DNA of 64,000 bases from Gammaproteobacteria bacterium (GCA_018815325.1 JAHIYE010000017.1:1-64000); one strand, 5' to 3'. Positions 1 through 9,151 are shown, numbered from the stretch's first letter. A program made the numbers and translations. Notes: a model not told the origin generated them from the sequence alone.

Positions 1-1778
1 CGAATCCACCAGGTGGCGTAGGTCGAGAACTTGTAGCCGCGACGGTATTCGAACTTGTCCACGGCTTTCATCAGACCGATGTTGCCTTCCTGGATCAGGT
101 CGAGGAACTGCAGGCCGCGGTTGGTGTACTTCTTGGCAATCGAGATCACGAGGCGCAGGTTGGCCTCGATCATCTCTTTCTTGGCGGCGCGCGAGGAGGC
201 TTCACCCTCGTTCATGCGCTTGTTGATGCCCTTGAGCTCGTCCAGCGGCACCACCACGCGGGCCTGGATGTCGGCCAGCTTTTGCTGCAGGTCCTGTATT
301 GGCGGAATATTGCGTTCCATGATGGTGCTCCAGGGCTTGCCTGAAGATGCCTGCTTCTCGACCCATTTCAGGTTGAGGATGTTGGATGCAATCTTGTTGT
401 TGTGCTTGTCGCGACCGCTGAAGTCGGCAATGAAGTTCTCTTGCGGGTAGCCGCACTTGTCCACGATGATGCGGCGCAGCTCACGCTCTTTCTTGCGCAC
501 GTCGTCCACCTGGGCGCGCAGCAAGTCGCACAGCTTCTCGATCGCCTTGGCGGTGAAGCGGATGGTCATGAGCTCGTCGCTCAGCAACTTCTGGGCCTTC
601 ACATAGGCAGGCGTGCCATAGCCTTCCTTGTCATAGATCTTGTGAAGCTTCTCGAACAGGTCGCGCATCTTGTCGAAACGACGGACGGCTTCGTTCTTGA
701 GCTCTTCGAGCTTTTTGGTCAGAGCCTTGGAGCCGCCCTTGCCGTCGTCGTCATCGTCTTCGTCGAACTCGTCGAAGTCTTCTTCGGCCACGTAGTCGTC
801 GGCTTCATTGGGATTGGAGAAGCCGTCCACCACGGTGGTGATGACAATCTTGCCTTCGCGGATCTCCTCACCCAGGCGCAGGATTTCGGCAATGGTGGCA
901 GGAGAGGCCGAGATGGCCTCCATCATGTCCATCAGGCCGCCTTCGATGCGCTTGGCAATCTCGATCTCGCCTTCGCGGGTCAGCAGCTCGACCGTGCCCA
1001 TCTCGCGCATGTACATGCGCACCGGGTCGGTGGTGCGGCCAAACTCGCTGTCCACGGTGGAGAGGGCGGCTTCGGCTTCTTCCTCGGCCTCTTCCTCGGT
1101 GGAGCCAGACTGTGCGGTGTTGGTCAGCAGCAGGGTCTCGGCATCGGGGGTGTGCTCGTACACGGCCACACCGATGTCGTTGAGCATGGTGATCACCGCC
1201 TCCAGCGTCTCGGCGTCGACCAGCTTGTCGGGCAGGTGGTCGGAGATTTCGGAGTGCGTCAGGAAGCCGCGGGTCTTGCCGAGCTTGAGCAGGTCCTTCA
1301 GGTGCTGGCGACGCTTGAGCATCTCCTCTTCGGTCAGCACGGTCTCGTCGAGACCGAACTCTTTCATCAAGGCCCGTTCTTTGGCCTTGCTGATCTTCAT
1401 GCGCAGTGGCTTGACCTTTTCGGTCGTCGCTACCGGTTCGCCTTCCAGATCAGACTCGATGTCAGACATGTCTTCGTCGCCGTCCGAGCTGCGCGGGTTT
1501 TTGGGCTTGGGGCCACGCTTGGCGCCGGTTTTTGCCGGGGCGCCGGCTCCAGTCGCAGCGGCCTTGGGCGGGCGACCGGGTTTTTTCTTGACAACGGGTT
1601 CGGCGGCAGCAACCGCGGCTGCGGTTTTCTTGGGCTCTGCGGCAGCGGCTTTGCTGCTGGTTTTGGATGCGGGCACGGGCTTGGCTTTCGTAGCAGTTTT
1701 GGCAGCCGGTTTGGCGGCCGCCTTGGGGGCGGCTTTGGCCGCAGTGGTAGCTGGCTTCTTGGACTTTTGAGCAGGCAT
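1..1778 (-). CDS. rpoD: RNA polymerase primary sigma factor RpoD (sigma-70), C-terminus cut by window edge
   Basis: This is the housekeeping sigma factor that directs core RNA polymerase to most promoters. Reading the minus strand from the ATG at 1776-1778 gives about 592 codons before the window ends. The first ~90 residues are a Lys/Ala/Pro-rich tail, as in other betaproteobacterial RpoD. Region 1.1 follows, then region 1.2 ([21 protein letters not shown]), an acidic Asp/Glu-rich non-conserved insert, and region 2 ([20 protein letters not shown], then [18 protein letters not shown] at the edge). Regions 2.4 to 4.2 lie outside the window. dnaG lies 259 bp upstream on the same strand, the usual dnaG-rpoD order, and a separate promoter sits between them. 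The identity is very secure. Confidence 0.97.
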   Translation of the reverse strand, partial: MPAQKSKKPATTAAKAAPKAAAKPAAKTATKAKPVPASKTSSKAAAAEPKKTAAAVAAAEPVVKKKPGRPPKAAATGAGAPAKTGAKRGPKPKNPRSSDGDEDMSDIESDLEGEPVATTEKVKPLRMKISKAKERALMKEFGLDETVLTEEEMLKRRQHLKDLLKLGKTRGFLTHSEISDHLPDKLVDAETLEAVITMLNDIGVAVYEHTPDAETLLLTNTAQSGSTEEEAEEEAEAALSTVDSEFGRTTDPVRMYMREMGTVELLTREGEIEIAKRIEGGLMDMMEAISASPATIAEILRLGEEIREGKIVITTVVDGFSNPNEADDYVAEEDFDEFDEDDDDDGKGGSKALTKKLEELKNEAVRRFDKMRDLFEKLHKIYDKEGYGTPAYVKAQKLLSDELMTIRFTAKAIEKLCDLLRAQVDDVRKKERELRRIIVDKCGYPQENFIADFSGRDKHNNKIASNILNLKWVEKQASSGKPWSTIMERNIPPIQDLQQKLADIQARVVVPLDELKGINKRMNEGEASSRAAKKEMIEANLRLVISIAKKYTNRGLQFLDLIQEGNIGLMKAVDKFEYRRGYKFSTYATWWI

Positions 1779-1996
1779 GTAAAAACCTCAGATCATCAAA
1801 AACGGACAAAGAAACGAACAGACGCCTGCGGAAACCGGCGCAGTTGGTGGGGCAGAGGACAAATCCTCAATGGCAAGATGGGAGGGCGAACATTTGGTGT
1901 GCAGTCCTTGCGGTTAGGTGGCCGGTTGTGAACAAGTTCATCGGTTGGCCGAGCCCGGAGGTGCTGCTGTCGCTCTTGCCGAGCAATCAACCTTGG

Positions 1997-2024
1997 ATTA
2001 TACCGTGAAAACGTCTTATTTCAA
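1997..2024 (-). promoter_or_regulatory. Sigma-70 promoter for rpoD with palindrome over the -35
   Basis: On the minus strand, TTGAAA (2019-2024) and a perfect TATAAT (1997-2002) are separated by 16 bp, about 220 bp upstream of the rpoD ATG. A perfect 14-bp palindrome, ATTTCAATTGAAAT (2018-2031), covers the -35 hexamer, so a bound dimer would block this promoter. The box assignment is seen directly; any repressor is inference. Confidence 0.65.
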
Positions 2025-2037
2025 TTGAAATGGGGTT

Positions 2038-3909
2038 TCAGGCGGCGGATTCAAGCTCGCGCCGACGTTTCTGCAGCTCACGGTAGCGGTCGAGTGCGCC
2101 GGGGTCGGTTTTGGCGGCTTCGATGGCCTCGGTCTCCAGGCCTTTGAGACGCTCGACCAGCATGCGGTTGAGCAGATCGCGCAGTTCGTGCTGGAAATCG
2201 GGGTTGTCGTCCAGGCTCTGGGCGCCGGGGCCGGACATCAGCCGCAGGGCCAGTTCTTCCTGTTCATGCTCGCGCAGCCCTTCGCGCAAGGCCACCCAGG
2301 GTTGTGGCCCGTGTTCGTGCAATTGGCTCTCGAGCCAGATGAACAGCGGCCCATGGGGCGGAGGCAGCTCGCACAGCATGGCATGGTCTTCGCCGGACAA
2401 GACGTCCCAGGCCGCCATCTGGCCCAGCAAGAGCCGGGCGGCATGGTCGGCCCGGGAGTTGGGCGCCACGCGCAGGCCCTGGCGAGGCGCTGATTTTTTA
2501 TAGGGTTTGGCGCCGTAGCCTTGGTACTTGCCCTCGTAGAGACCGCTTTTCTCGCTATTTTTTGTATAGCGTTTGCCGTGCTCTGCGTGCTGCGGCTGGG
2601 CGGGCGGGTTCCACAGATCGGTCAACTCCCGGCTGGACAGTTGCACCAGATCGGCCAGTTCGGAGAGCAGTTGCAGCTTGAGTGCACCCTCGGGCAGCTG
2701 GCCCCACAGGGGCCGGGCATTGCTGGCCAGGTGGGCGCGGCCTTCGGCGGTGTTGAGGTCACAGCCGTCGCGCGCGGCGTCGATCAGGAAGCGCGAGAGC
2801 GGCACAGCCTCGCTGATGTAGCGCGAAAACGCCTCCTTGCCAAAGGCGCGGATGTAGCTGTCGGGGTCATGCTCGGGCGGCAGGAACAGAAACTTCACGC
2901 TGCGCACGTCGGAGGCATAGGGCAGGGCGCCGTCGAGTGCCTTGCGCGCGGCGCGCCGGCCTGCGGCGTCGCCGTCAAAGCTGAACACCACCGAGTCGGT
3001 GAAGCGAAACAGCTTTTGCACATGGTCGGGGGTGCACGCCGTGCCGAGTGTGGCGACGGCGTTGGGAAAGCCCAGCTGCGCCAGCGCCACCACATCCATA
3101 TAGCCCTCGGTCACCAGTACAAAGCCCTGCTCGCGCAGGGCGGTGCGCGCCTCGAACAGGCCGTACAGCTCGCGGCCCTTGCTGAAAACCGGAGTTTCGG
3201 GCGAGTTGAGGTACTTCGGTGTGCCGTCGCCCAGCACGCGCCCGCCAAAGCCGATGCACTCGCCCTTGACGTTGCGGATCGGGAACATGATGCGGTCGCG
3301 GAAGCGGTCGTAGCGTTTTTCCTCGCCGGTGTCTTCGTCGACGTTGGTGATGACCAGGCCACTCTCCACCAGCAGCGGCTCGTCGTAGTTGGGAAAGACG
3401 CTGGCCAGGCTGCGCCAGCCCTCGGGCGCGTAGCCCAGGCCATAGACCTTGGCGATTTCGCCTGAGAGGCCCCGGCCCTTGAGGTAGTCCACCGCATGGG
3501 GCGTGGCCTTGAGCTGCTTGCGGTAGGCCTCACCCGCTTTCTCCAGCACATCGGTGAGCGTGGCCTGCTTTTCGCGCTGCTCGATGGCACGGGCACGGTC
3601 CTGCGGGCTGGCGTCGTCCTCGGGCACCTGCATGCCGTACTGCTGGGCTAAGTCCTTCACCGCCTCGACAAAGTTCATGCCCACGTGGTCCATCAGGAAG
3701 CTGATGGCGTTGCCGTTCTTGCCGCAACCGAAGCAGTGGTAGAACTGCTTGGTCGGGCTGACCGAGAAGGAGGGCGATTTTTCCCCGTGGAAGGGGCACA
3801 GTCCCATGAAATTGGCGCCGCCTTTTTTGAGCTGCACATAGCGGCCGACGATCTCGACGACGTCGGCTCGTGCGAGCAACTCTTGGATAAAGGTTTGGGG
3901 AATGGACAT
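2038..3909 (-). CDS. dnaG: DNA primase DnaG
   Basis: DnaG makes RNA primers for Okazaki fragments and binds the replicative helicase through its C-terminus. The 623-residue protein has the N-terminal CHC2 zinc finger (Cys38, His41, Cys59, Cys62), a TOPRIM core containing VTEGYMDVVAL and FSFDGDAAGRRAA, and a C-terminal helicase-binding region. Length is typical of the family. Start ATG at 3907-3909 is followed directly by conserved N-terminal sequence (IPQTFIQELLARADVVEIV). The linker before the C-terminal domain (around residues 445-485) contains a short hairpin-forming repeat at 2553-2571, so that low-conservation segment may have been remodelled by a dispersed repeat. It lies upstream of rpoD on the same strand. 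Confidence 0.97.
   Translation of the reverse strand: MSIPQTFIQELLARADVVEIVGRYVQLKKGGANFMGLCPFHGEKSPSFSVSPTKQFYHCFGCGKNGNAISFLMDHVGMNFVEAVKDLAQQYGMQVPEDDASPQDRARAIEQREKQATLTDVLEKAGEAYRKQLKATPHAVDYLKGRGLSGEIAKVYGLGYAPEGWRSLASVFPNYDEPLLVESGLVITNVDEDTGEEKRYDRFRDRIMFPIRNVKGECIGFGGRVLGDGTPKYLNSPETPVFSKGRELYGLFEARTALREQGFVLVTEGYMDVVALAQLGFPNAVATLGTACTPDHVQKLFRFTDSVVFSFDGDAAGRRAARKALDGALPYASDVRSVKFLFLPPEHDPDSYIRAFGKEAFSRYISEAVPLSRFLIDAARDGCDLNTAEGRAHLASNARPLWGQLPEGALKLQLLSELADLVQLSSRELTDLWNPPAQPQHAEHGKRYTKNSEKSGLYEGKYQGYGAKPYKKSAPRQGLRVAPNSRADHAARLLLGQMAAWDVLSGEDHAMLCELPPPHGPLFIWLESQLHEHGPQPWVALREGLREHEQEELALRLMSGPGAQSLDDNPDFQHELRDLLNRMLVERLKGLETEAIEAAKTDPGALDRYRELQKRRRELESAA
2553..2571. repeat. Dispersed hairpin repeat, copy 1 (inside dnaG)
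   Basis: CGCTAT and ATAGCG form 6-bp arms around a 7-base T-rich loop. It lies in the poorly conserved linker of DnaG and encodes part of RYTKNSE. It belongs to the GCTAT/ATAGC family seen elsewhere in the window. Confidence 0.6.
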
Positions 3910-3954
3910 GGACAGGGGCTACGTTCCGTATTCTTACCTAAACGGAGGCGGCGC

Positions 3955-3982
3955 TTGCGGTTAGGCTATATCTACATATACA
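3955..3982 (+). promoter_or_regulatory. Putative sigma-70 promoter for the acyl-CoA synthetase gene
   Basis: TTGCGG (3955-3960) and TATACA (3977-3982) are separated by 16 bp, 34 bases upstream of the ATG at 4017. The region is AT-rich relative to its surroundings. This is the only good box pair in the dnaG-synthetase divergent gap. Confidence 0.5.
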
Positions 3983-4016
3983 CACACCGTATCAGCGGGA
4001 AGCACAGGAGACAGAC

Positions 4017-5663
4017 ATGCCCACCATCTTCGATCAGGATTTGCCGCGCAACGAGGCGAACTTTACGCCACTTTCGCCGCTGTCATTTCTCGAGCGGACC
4101 GCCCAGGTCTATCCCGAGCGACTGGCGGTGGTGCATGGCGAGTTGCGGCGCAGTTGGGCCGAGGTCTATGCGCGCTGCCGTCAACTGGCCAGTGCCTTGC
4201 AGCAGGCGGGCGTGGGCCGGGGCGACACGGTGGCGGTGATGCTGCCCAACACACCGCCCATGGTGGAGGCGCACTTTGGCATCCCGATGGCCGGTGCGGT
4301 GCTCAATGCGCTCAACACCCGGCTGGATGCCGAGACCATCGCCTTCATGCTCGACCATGGCGAGGCCAAGGTCGTGATCGTGGACCCGGAGTTTGCCACG
4401 GTCATGCAAAAAGCCCTTGCCTTGCGCCGTGCCACCACGCCGCTGCTGGTGCTGGATGTGGAGGATGCGGTGTACAGCGGCCCGGTGCTGCGCATCGGCA
4501 GCCGCACCTATGACGCTTTTGTGGCCAGCGGAGATGCGGGCTTTGCCTGGCAGTTGCCGGCGAACGAGTGGGATGCGATTTCGCTGAACTACACCAGCGG
4601 CACCACTGGCAACCCCAAGGGTGTGGTCTACCACCACCGGGGTGCGGCCACCAACGCCATCAGCAACATCCTGGAATGGGACATGCCCAAGCACGCGGTC
4701 TACCTGTGGACCTTGCCCATGTTTCATTGCAATGGCTGGTGCTTTCCCTGGACGGTGGCGGCGCGGGCCGGTGTGAACGTGTGCCTGCGCAAGGTCGAGG
4801 CTGCTGCGATAGCGGATGCGATGGTGCGCCACGGCGTCACCCACTACTGCGGCGCACCCATCGTGCACGGCATGCTGGTGAATGCTTCCGACGATGTGCG
4901 TGCGCGGTTGCCCAAGGGAGTGAAGGCCATGGTGGCGGGGGCGGCGCCGCCGGCCTCGATGATCGAGGGCATGGAGGCACTGGGTTTCGACCTGACCCAT
5001 GTGTACGGCCTGACCGAGGTCTATGGCCCGGCCACGGTGTGCGCCAGGCATGCCGAATGGGATGCGCTGGACATTGGCGAGCGGGCCCGGCTCAATGCGC
5101 GCCAGGGCATCCGCTACCACCTGCAGCATGACGCACGCGTGCTCAACCCCGAGACCATGCAGCCCGTGCCCTGGGACGGCGAAACCATGGGCGAGATCAT
5201 GTTCCGCGGCAACATCACCATGAAGGGCTACCTCAAGAACCCCAAGGCCACGCAGGAGGCGTTTGCCGGCGGCTGGTTCCACACGGGCGACCTGGCCGTG
5301 CAGTATCCCGACGGCTACATCAAGATCAAGGACCGCAGCAAGGACATCATCATCTCGGGCGGCGAAAACATCTCTTCCATCGAGGTGGAGGACGTGCTGT
5401 ACCGCCACCCGGCCGTGCTGGCCGCTGCCGTGGTGGCCAAGCCCGACGAGAAGTGGGGGGAGACGCCTTGCGCCTTTGTGGAACTGAAGACGGGCGCCGA
5501 GGTCACGGTGGCCGACATCGTGGCCCATTGCAAAAAGCACCTGCCTGGCTTCAAGGTGCCCCGGGCCGTGGTGTTTGGCGAGTTGCCCAAGACCAGCACT
5601 GGCAAGATCCAGAAGTTTGAGCTGCGCAAGCTGTCTGGAGCGGCTGCGGCGATTGATGTGTGA
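4017..5663 (+). CDS. AMP-dependent acyl-CoA synthetase (medium-chain fatty acid-CoA ligase type)
   Basis: ANL-superfamily enzyme of 548 residues that activates a carboxylic acid to its acyl-AMP and then to acyl-CoA. Visible motifs are the P-loop-like LNYTSGTTGNPKGVVYHHRG, YGLTEVYGP, the hinge GGWFHTGDLAV, KDRSKDIIISGGENISSIE, and the C-terminal catalytic lysine in TGKIQK. The overall pattern resembles AlkK-type medium-chain acyl-CoA ligases, but substrate cannot be read from sequence. It starts at ATG 4017 after a purine-rich stretch (GGAAGCACAGGAG). It diverges from dnaG and stands alone, with an MFS gene of different composition downstream, so there is no operon context to narrow the substrate. 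Confidence 0.9.
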   Translation: MPTIFDQDLPRNEANFTPLSPLSFLERTAQVYPERLAVVHGELRRSWAEVYARCRQLASALQQAGVGRGDTVAVMLPNTPPMVEAHFGIPMAGAVLNALNTRLDAETIAFMLDHGEAKVVIVDPEFATVMQKALALRRATTPLLVLDVEDAVYSGPVLRIGSRTYDAFVASGDAGFAWQLPANEWDAISLNYTSGTTGNPKGVVYHHRGAATNAISNILEWDMPKHAVYLWTLPMFHCNGWCFPWTVAARAGVNVCLRKVEAAAIADAMVRHGVTHYCGAPIVHGMLVNASDDVRARLPKGVKAMVAGAAPPASMIEGMEALGFDLTHVYGLTEVYGPATVCARHAEWDALDIGERARLNARQGIRYHLQHDARVLNPETMQPVPWDGETMGEIMFRGNITMKGYLKNPKATQEAFAGGWFHTGDLAVQYPDGYIKIKDRSKDIIISGGENISSIEVEDVLYRHPAVLAAAVVAKPDEKWGETPCAFVELKTGAEVTVADIVAHCKKHLPGFKVPRAVVFGELPKTSTGKIQKFELRKLSGAAAAIDV

Positions 5664-5669
5664 TTTATT

Positions 5670-5686
5670 GCTATTTTTTATATAGC
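5670..5686. repeat. Dispersed hairpin repeat, copy 2 (intergenic)
   Basis: GCTAT (5670-5674) and ATAGC (5682-5686) form short arms around a T-rich loop just after the synthetase stop codon. The rest of the 214-bp gap to the MFS gene is AT-richer than its flanks and holds no other gene that I can support. Confidence 0.55.
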
Positions 5687-5877
5687 TAGCTTCATAATAG
5701 ACACCGGAGCTCGGGGCGATTATTCGGAGAGATGTGGCTTGCTTCACCGCCAACCTTATGGACGAGAATTGCTAAAGGTTGCAGAGACACCGCTTGTATT
5801 GTTTTGTGCCGTCACAGAGCACGACGCACATACAGCGTTCATACGTCGTTGTCCCCTAGGAACATGGGATTTTTAGA

Positions 5878-7068
5878 ATGACTGCTGCTGCCAAACCGCA
5901 TTTTTTGACCCTTGTCCTTTTGTCCGCTCTGGCTGTGTTGCCAGTCAACATGTTCTTGCCATCGCTGCCGCATATCGCGAATGCGTTTCAGGCGGACTTC
6001 ATGCTGGTAAGCATCGCGGTCAGCGGATATGCGATCGTCGCCGCCATTTCTCAGTTGGTTGCTGGACCGGTGTCGGATAAATACGGGCGGCGTCCAGTCG
6101 TGCTATGGGTTCTGACCGTATTTACCATTTCCTCCATCGGTTGCGCGCTTGCCACCGATATGGGGGTCTTCCTTTTCTTCAGGCTTGCGCAAGCAGCGGT
6201 TGTTGTTTGCTATTCAATTTCTCTTGCCATCATCAAGGAAACCTCAAGCGAGGGCGAGGCCATAAGCAAAATGGGCTATGTCGCTACAGCTTGGGCGGTG
6301 GCGCCGATGATTGGGCCGACATTCGGCGGAATGCTGGATGAATGGTACGGCTGGCGCGCCAACTTCGTTGCGTTTGCTGTGCTTGGCGCCGCCTTGTTGA
6401 TTATTTCAATATTCGATCTAGGCAAGACGACGCAATTGAAATCGCGGACGCTTGCCGAATATTTAAAAGGCTATAAGGCGCTATTAACTTCACCCATCTT
6501 CTGGGGTTACACGCTCTGCATGGCTTTCTCAACCGGGACGCTTTACATCTTCCTGACAGGCGTGCCCTTGATCGTTGGCCCGTCAATGGACGGTGCTGGC
6601 GCCAAACTTGGATTTTTCATGGGACTGGTCCCCGCTGGATTTATTCTTGGCAGCTACCTGGCTGGTCGGTACGGCGTACGGTTTTCCTCGAGCGCTATCG
6701 TTGTCATGGGACGGCTGACAACCTTCGGAGGACTGTTAATGGGACTAATCACGTCTGCGTTGGGCATGACGAATTTAGGCATTTTTTTTGGCTCGTGCGT
6801 ATTTATCGGTATCGGTAACGGGCTGACGATGCCTGGAGCCAACGCCGCAGTGCTCGCCATACGCCCAAATCTCGCTGGGACGGCTTCTGGTTTGACAGCG
6901 GCCATTGCAGTTGCCGGCGCGGCGCTCATTGCCTCTCTTTCATCTGTATTTCTCACGGCGACAAGTTCGCGGCAAACACTCTTTTGCACGATGTTGATTT
7001 CTGCAAGCATTAGCTTGACTTTGGCGTTCATCGTTGCACTGCGTGGCCGGGGCTGTTCGGCAGTTTGA
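5878..7068 (+). CDS. MFS drug-resistance transporter, Bcr/CflA-like
   Basis: A 396-residue, very hydrophobic protein with about 12 predicted membrane segments. It carries the major facilitator loop motif A as GPVSDKYGRRPVV after the second segment. Length and motif fit the Bcr/CflA drug:H+ antiporter subfamily; substrate is unknown. Base composition differs from the neighbours: 29 of 60 bases at 6421-6480 are G or C, against 40 of 60 at 7981-8040 in ggt, which suggests more recent acquisition. A five-codon open frame (ATG at 5864, TGA at 5879) ends overlapping this start as ATGA, so translation may be coupled. No strong Shine-Dalgarno lies at the usual distance from 5878. Confidence 0.85.
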   Translation: MTAAAKPHFLTLVLLSALAVLPVNMFLPSLPHIANAFQADFMLVSIAVSGYAIVAAISQLVAGPVSDKYGRRPVVLWVLTVFTISSIGCALATDMGVFLFFRLAQAAVVVCYSISLAIIKETSSEGEAISKMGYVATAWAVAPMIGPTFGGMLDEWYGWRANFVAFAVLGAALLIISIFDLGKTTQLKSRTLAEYLKGYKALLTSPIFWGYTLCMAFSTGTLYIFLTGVPLIVGPSMDGAGAKLGFFMGLVPAGFILGSYLAGRYGVRFSSSAIVVMGRLTTFGGLLMGLITSALGMTNLGIFFGSCVFIGIGNGLTMPGANAAVLAIRPNLAGTASGLTAAIAVAGAALIASLSSVFLTATSSRQTLFCTMLISASISLTLAFIVALRGRGCSAV

Positions 7069-7113
7069 TCTGCGTGTAAAGCCTCGGGTGGCTGCGCCAT
7101 TGAAATCTTATTT

Positions 7114-7171
7114 GCTACAAAATAAGTAGCTGACTGCGCAATGTGCGAGAGGGCTACCGCCTGATTTCTTG
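7114..7171. repeat. Dispersed repeat, copy 3, extended form
   Basis: GCTAC and GTAGC arms (7114-7118 and 7126-7130) are followed by a tail containing TGCGCAATGTGCGAGAGGGC (7134-7153) and CCTGATTT. It fills the gap between the convergent MFS and ggt genes. The tail resembles sequence following other copies and, from memory, a family of short interspersed elements common in Comamonadaceae. Confidence 0.5.
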
Positions 7172-7172
7172 C

Positions 7173-9014
7173 CTATTCCCCCATCACCACGCCTTCGCGT
7201 CGCGGGTCCGCACCGCCTGACAGGCCCTGGGCGGTTTGCTGGATCGCCTGCAGGCCGCTGGTCAGGGGCAGTTCGCGCACCCTGTGGCCGCGCGCCTTGA
7301 GGGCCTCGGCCGTTGCGGGGGCGAAGCGTTGTTCTTCCAGCAGCAACGGTGTGCCATCCAATACGCCGAAGTTGGGCAGGTCAATGGCCTGCTGTGGTGT
7401 CATGCCCCAGTTGAGCACGCCATAAAGTGTCTTGGCGGTGAAGTGGATGATGAAGGCGCCGCCGGGGCTGCCCGTACTCATCACGAGTCGCCCTGTGGTC
7501 TTGTCGAAGACCAGCGTGGGCGACATGGAGGAGCGCGGTCGTTTGCCGGGCTGCACACGATTGGCAATGGGGGCACCGCTTGCATCGCGCGGCACAAAGC
7601 TGAAATCGGTGAGCTCGTTGTTGAGCAGAAAACCGCCGGCCAGGCCCTGGCCGCGGTTGACCATCTGGCGCGCGCCAAATGCGTCTTCAATCGTGGTGGT
7701 CATGGCCACCGCGTTGCCCCGTGCGTCGATGACCGAGATGTGGCTGGTGCCGTACTCGGGCTGCGCAGGCATGGGTGCCAGGCGGCTCTGCAAGTTGCCG
7801 GGCTCTCCGGCACGAACGGTGTCCTGGTCCATCGCACGCGGCCCGATCAGGCGGGCGCGTTCGGTCAGGTAGGTGGGGTTCAGCAGGCTCATCCAGCTGC
7901 CCGCTGGCGGCGGCACGAAATCGGGGTCGGCCACATAGCGGGCGCGGTCGGCAAAGGCCAGGCGGGAGGCTTCGGTGTAGAGGTGCAGCCAGTCGGCGCC
8001 GGGCAAGCCCTTGTTCAGCGACATGTTGCCGGCATGGGTGTGGCTCAGGAGGCCCAGAATCTGGCCCACGGCCAGCGCGCCCGAACTGGGTGGAGGCATG
8101 CCGCAGAGGCGGTAGTCCCGCTCGCGGACGCTGTAGTCGTGACACAGGGGCATGCGAAGCTTGGGCTGGTAGCCAGCGAGGTCTGCCAGGCTCAGGCCAC
8201 CTGGATTGCTGGCGTGGCCCTGCACCTTGGACACGGTGGCTTGCGCAATGTCGCCCGTGTTCAGCGCGCGTGAACCTTCACGGGCCACACGCTGCAGTAT
8301 CTCGGCCAGCTCAGGGTTCTTCAGGACATGGCCCACGGGCCAGGGCTGGCCGGCCGGGTCGTAAAAATAGGCAGCTGCAACCGGGTCCTGTTTGAGGCGC
8401 TGCTCCGCGGCCAGCAGGGTGTGCAGCCGCTGGCTGACGGCAAAGCCTTGTTGCGCCAGCGTGATGGCGGGCTGGATAAGGCGGGCCCAGGGCAACCGGC
8501 CGTATTGCCGGTGTGCCATCTCCAGCATGGGCACGGTGCCCGGTGTGCCGACCGCACGGCCACCCACCACGGCTTGCGCAAAGCTCAGGGGCTTGCCGTC
8601 GGCGCCGATGAAGAGTTTCTCGGTGGCGGCCGCGGGCGCAGTCTCGCGACCGTCAAACGCCTCGACTTGTTTGCCGTTGAAGTGCAGCAGAAACGCGCCA
8701 CCCCCAATGCCGCTGGATTGCGGCTCCACCAGTGCCAGCACCATCTGTACGGCAATGGCAGCGTCGACCGCACTGCCGCCAGCCTGCAGGACTTCAAAAC
8801 CGGCAGCGGTGGCCAGCGGGTTGGCTGCGGCCACGGCGAAGCGTTTGCCATTCCAGCCTGCTTTGGCGCTGAAACCGGAGGCGCGCTCGGGCTGGGTGGG
8901 TGCGTTTTGAGTTGGATCGGATGGGGGCCGACCGTTAACCGTACAGGCTGCCAACAGCCCGGCGGATAGCAGGGCGATCAATCTGTTTTTCATGGAAAGC
9001 TGCAAGCTGTGCAT
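7173..9014 (-). CDS. ggt: Gamma-glutamyltransferase (glutathione hydrolase), predicted lipoprotein
   Basis: Ggt cleaves or transfers the gamma-glutamyl group of glutathione and related peptides in the periplasm. It is made as a proenzyme that cuts itself before a threonine nucleophile. That residue is Thr423, in EYGTSHISVID (compare the usual TTHYSV). Other signatures are GIGGGAFLL near residue 103, GMPPPSSGALAVGQIL and the oxyanion region STGSPGGAFIIHF. The N-terminus reads MKNRLIALLSAGLLAAC, a signal with a lipobox ending at Cys24, so the protein is probably membrane-anchored. The lipobox spacing fits the ATG at 8993 as well as the one at 9014, and neither has a clear ribosome site. The 613 residues are normal length. 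It is separated from the upstream SDR by a terminator. Confidence 0.93.
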   Translation of the reverse strand: MHSLQLSMKNRLIALLSAGLLAACTVNGRPPSDPTQNAPTQPERASGFSAKAGWNGKRFAVAAANPLATAAGFEVLQAGGSAVDAAIAVQMVLALVEPQSSGIGGGAFLLHFNGKQVEAFDGRETAPAAATEKLFIGADGKPLSFAQAVVGGRAVGTPGTVPMLEMAHRQYGRLPWARLIQPAITLAQQGFAVSQRLHTLLAAEQRLKQDPVAAAYFYDPAGQPWPVGHVLKNPELAEILQRVAREGSRALNTGDIAQATVSKVQGHASNPGGLSLADLAGYQPKLRMPLCHDYSVRERDYRLCGMPPPSSGALAVGQILGLLSHTHAGNMSLNKGLPGADWLHLYTEASRLAFADRARYVADPDFVPPPAGSWMSLLNPTYLTERARLIGPRAMDQDTVRAGEPGNLQSRLAPMPAQPEYGTSHISVIDARGNAVAMTTTIEDAFGARQMVNRGQGLAGGFLLNNELTDFSFVPRDASGAPIANRVQPGKRPRSSMSPTLVFDKTTGRLVMSTGSPGGAFIIHFTAKTLYGVLNWGMTPQQAIDLPNFGVLDGTPLLLEEQRFAPATAEALKARGHRVRELPLTSGLQAIQQTAQGLSGGADPRREGVVMGE

Positions 9015-9066
9015 GGATGGATACTAGGCCCGAGATGACTGCTCGTGCATCAGGACTATCCACCAT

Positions 9067-9106
9067 GAAAAAAGGCCGATCAACTGTTTACCAGTCAAAT
9101 CGGCCT
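9067..9106 (-). terminator. Rho-independent terminator after the 3-hydroxyacyl-CoA dehydrogenase gene
   Basis: On the minus strand AGGCCGAT (9099-9106) pairs with ATCGGCCT (9073-9080), with an inner ACTG/CAGT stem, followed by a run of six T (A-run 9068-9073 on the plus strand). It ends the SDR transcript before ggt. Confidence 0.75.
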
Positions 9107-9133
9107 CCAGCCCTTTCTGAGAAAGCGCAAGCA

Positions 9134-9150
9134 GCTATTGAATCAATAGC
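9134..9150. repeat. Dispersed hairpin repeat, copy 4
   Basis: GCTATTGAATCAATAGC is a perfect inverted repeat of 8-base arms around one base. It lies immediately beyond the stop codon of the SDR gene and before its terminator. Confidence 0.65.
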
Positions 9151-9151
9151 A

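Noticed and set aside
402-1931. Long open frame on the plus strand (509 codons) opposite rpoD
   Set aside because: It is antisense to a clearly conserved gene; its low-complexity Leu/Gly/His-rich product is a GC-bias shadow.
4083-5753. 556-codon minus-strand frame opposite the acyl-CoA synthetase
   Set aside because: It mirrors a well-conserved enzyme and shows no motif of its own; rich in His/Arg/Gly as expected from antisense GC codons.
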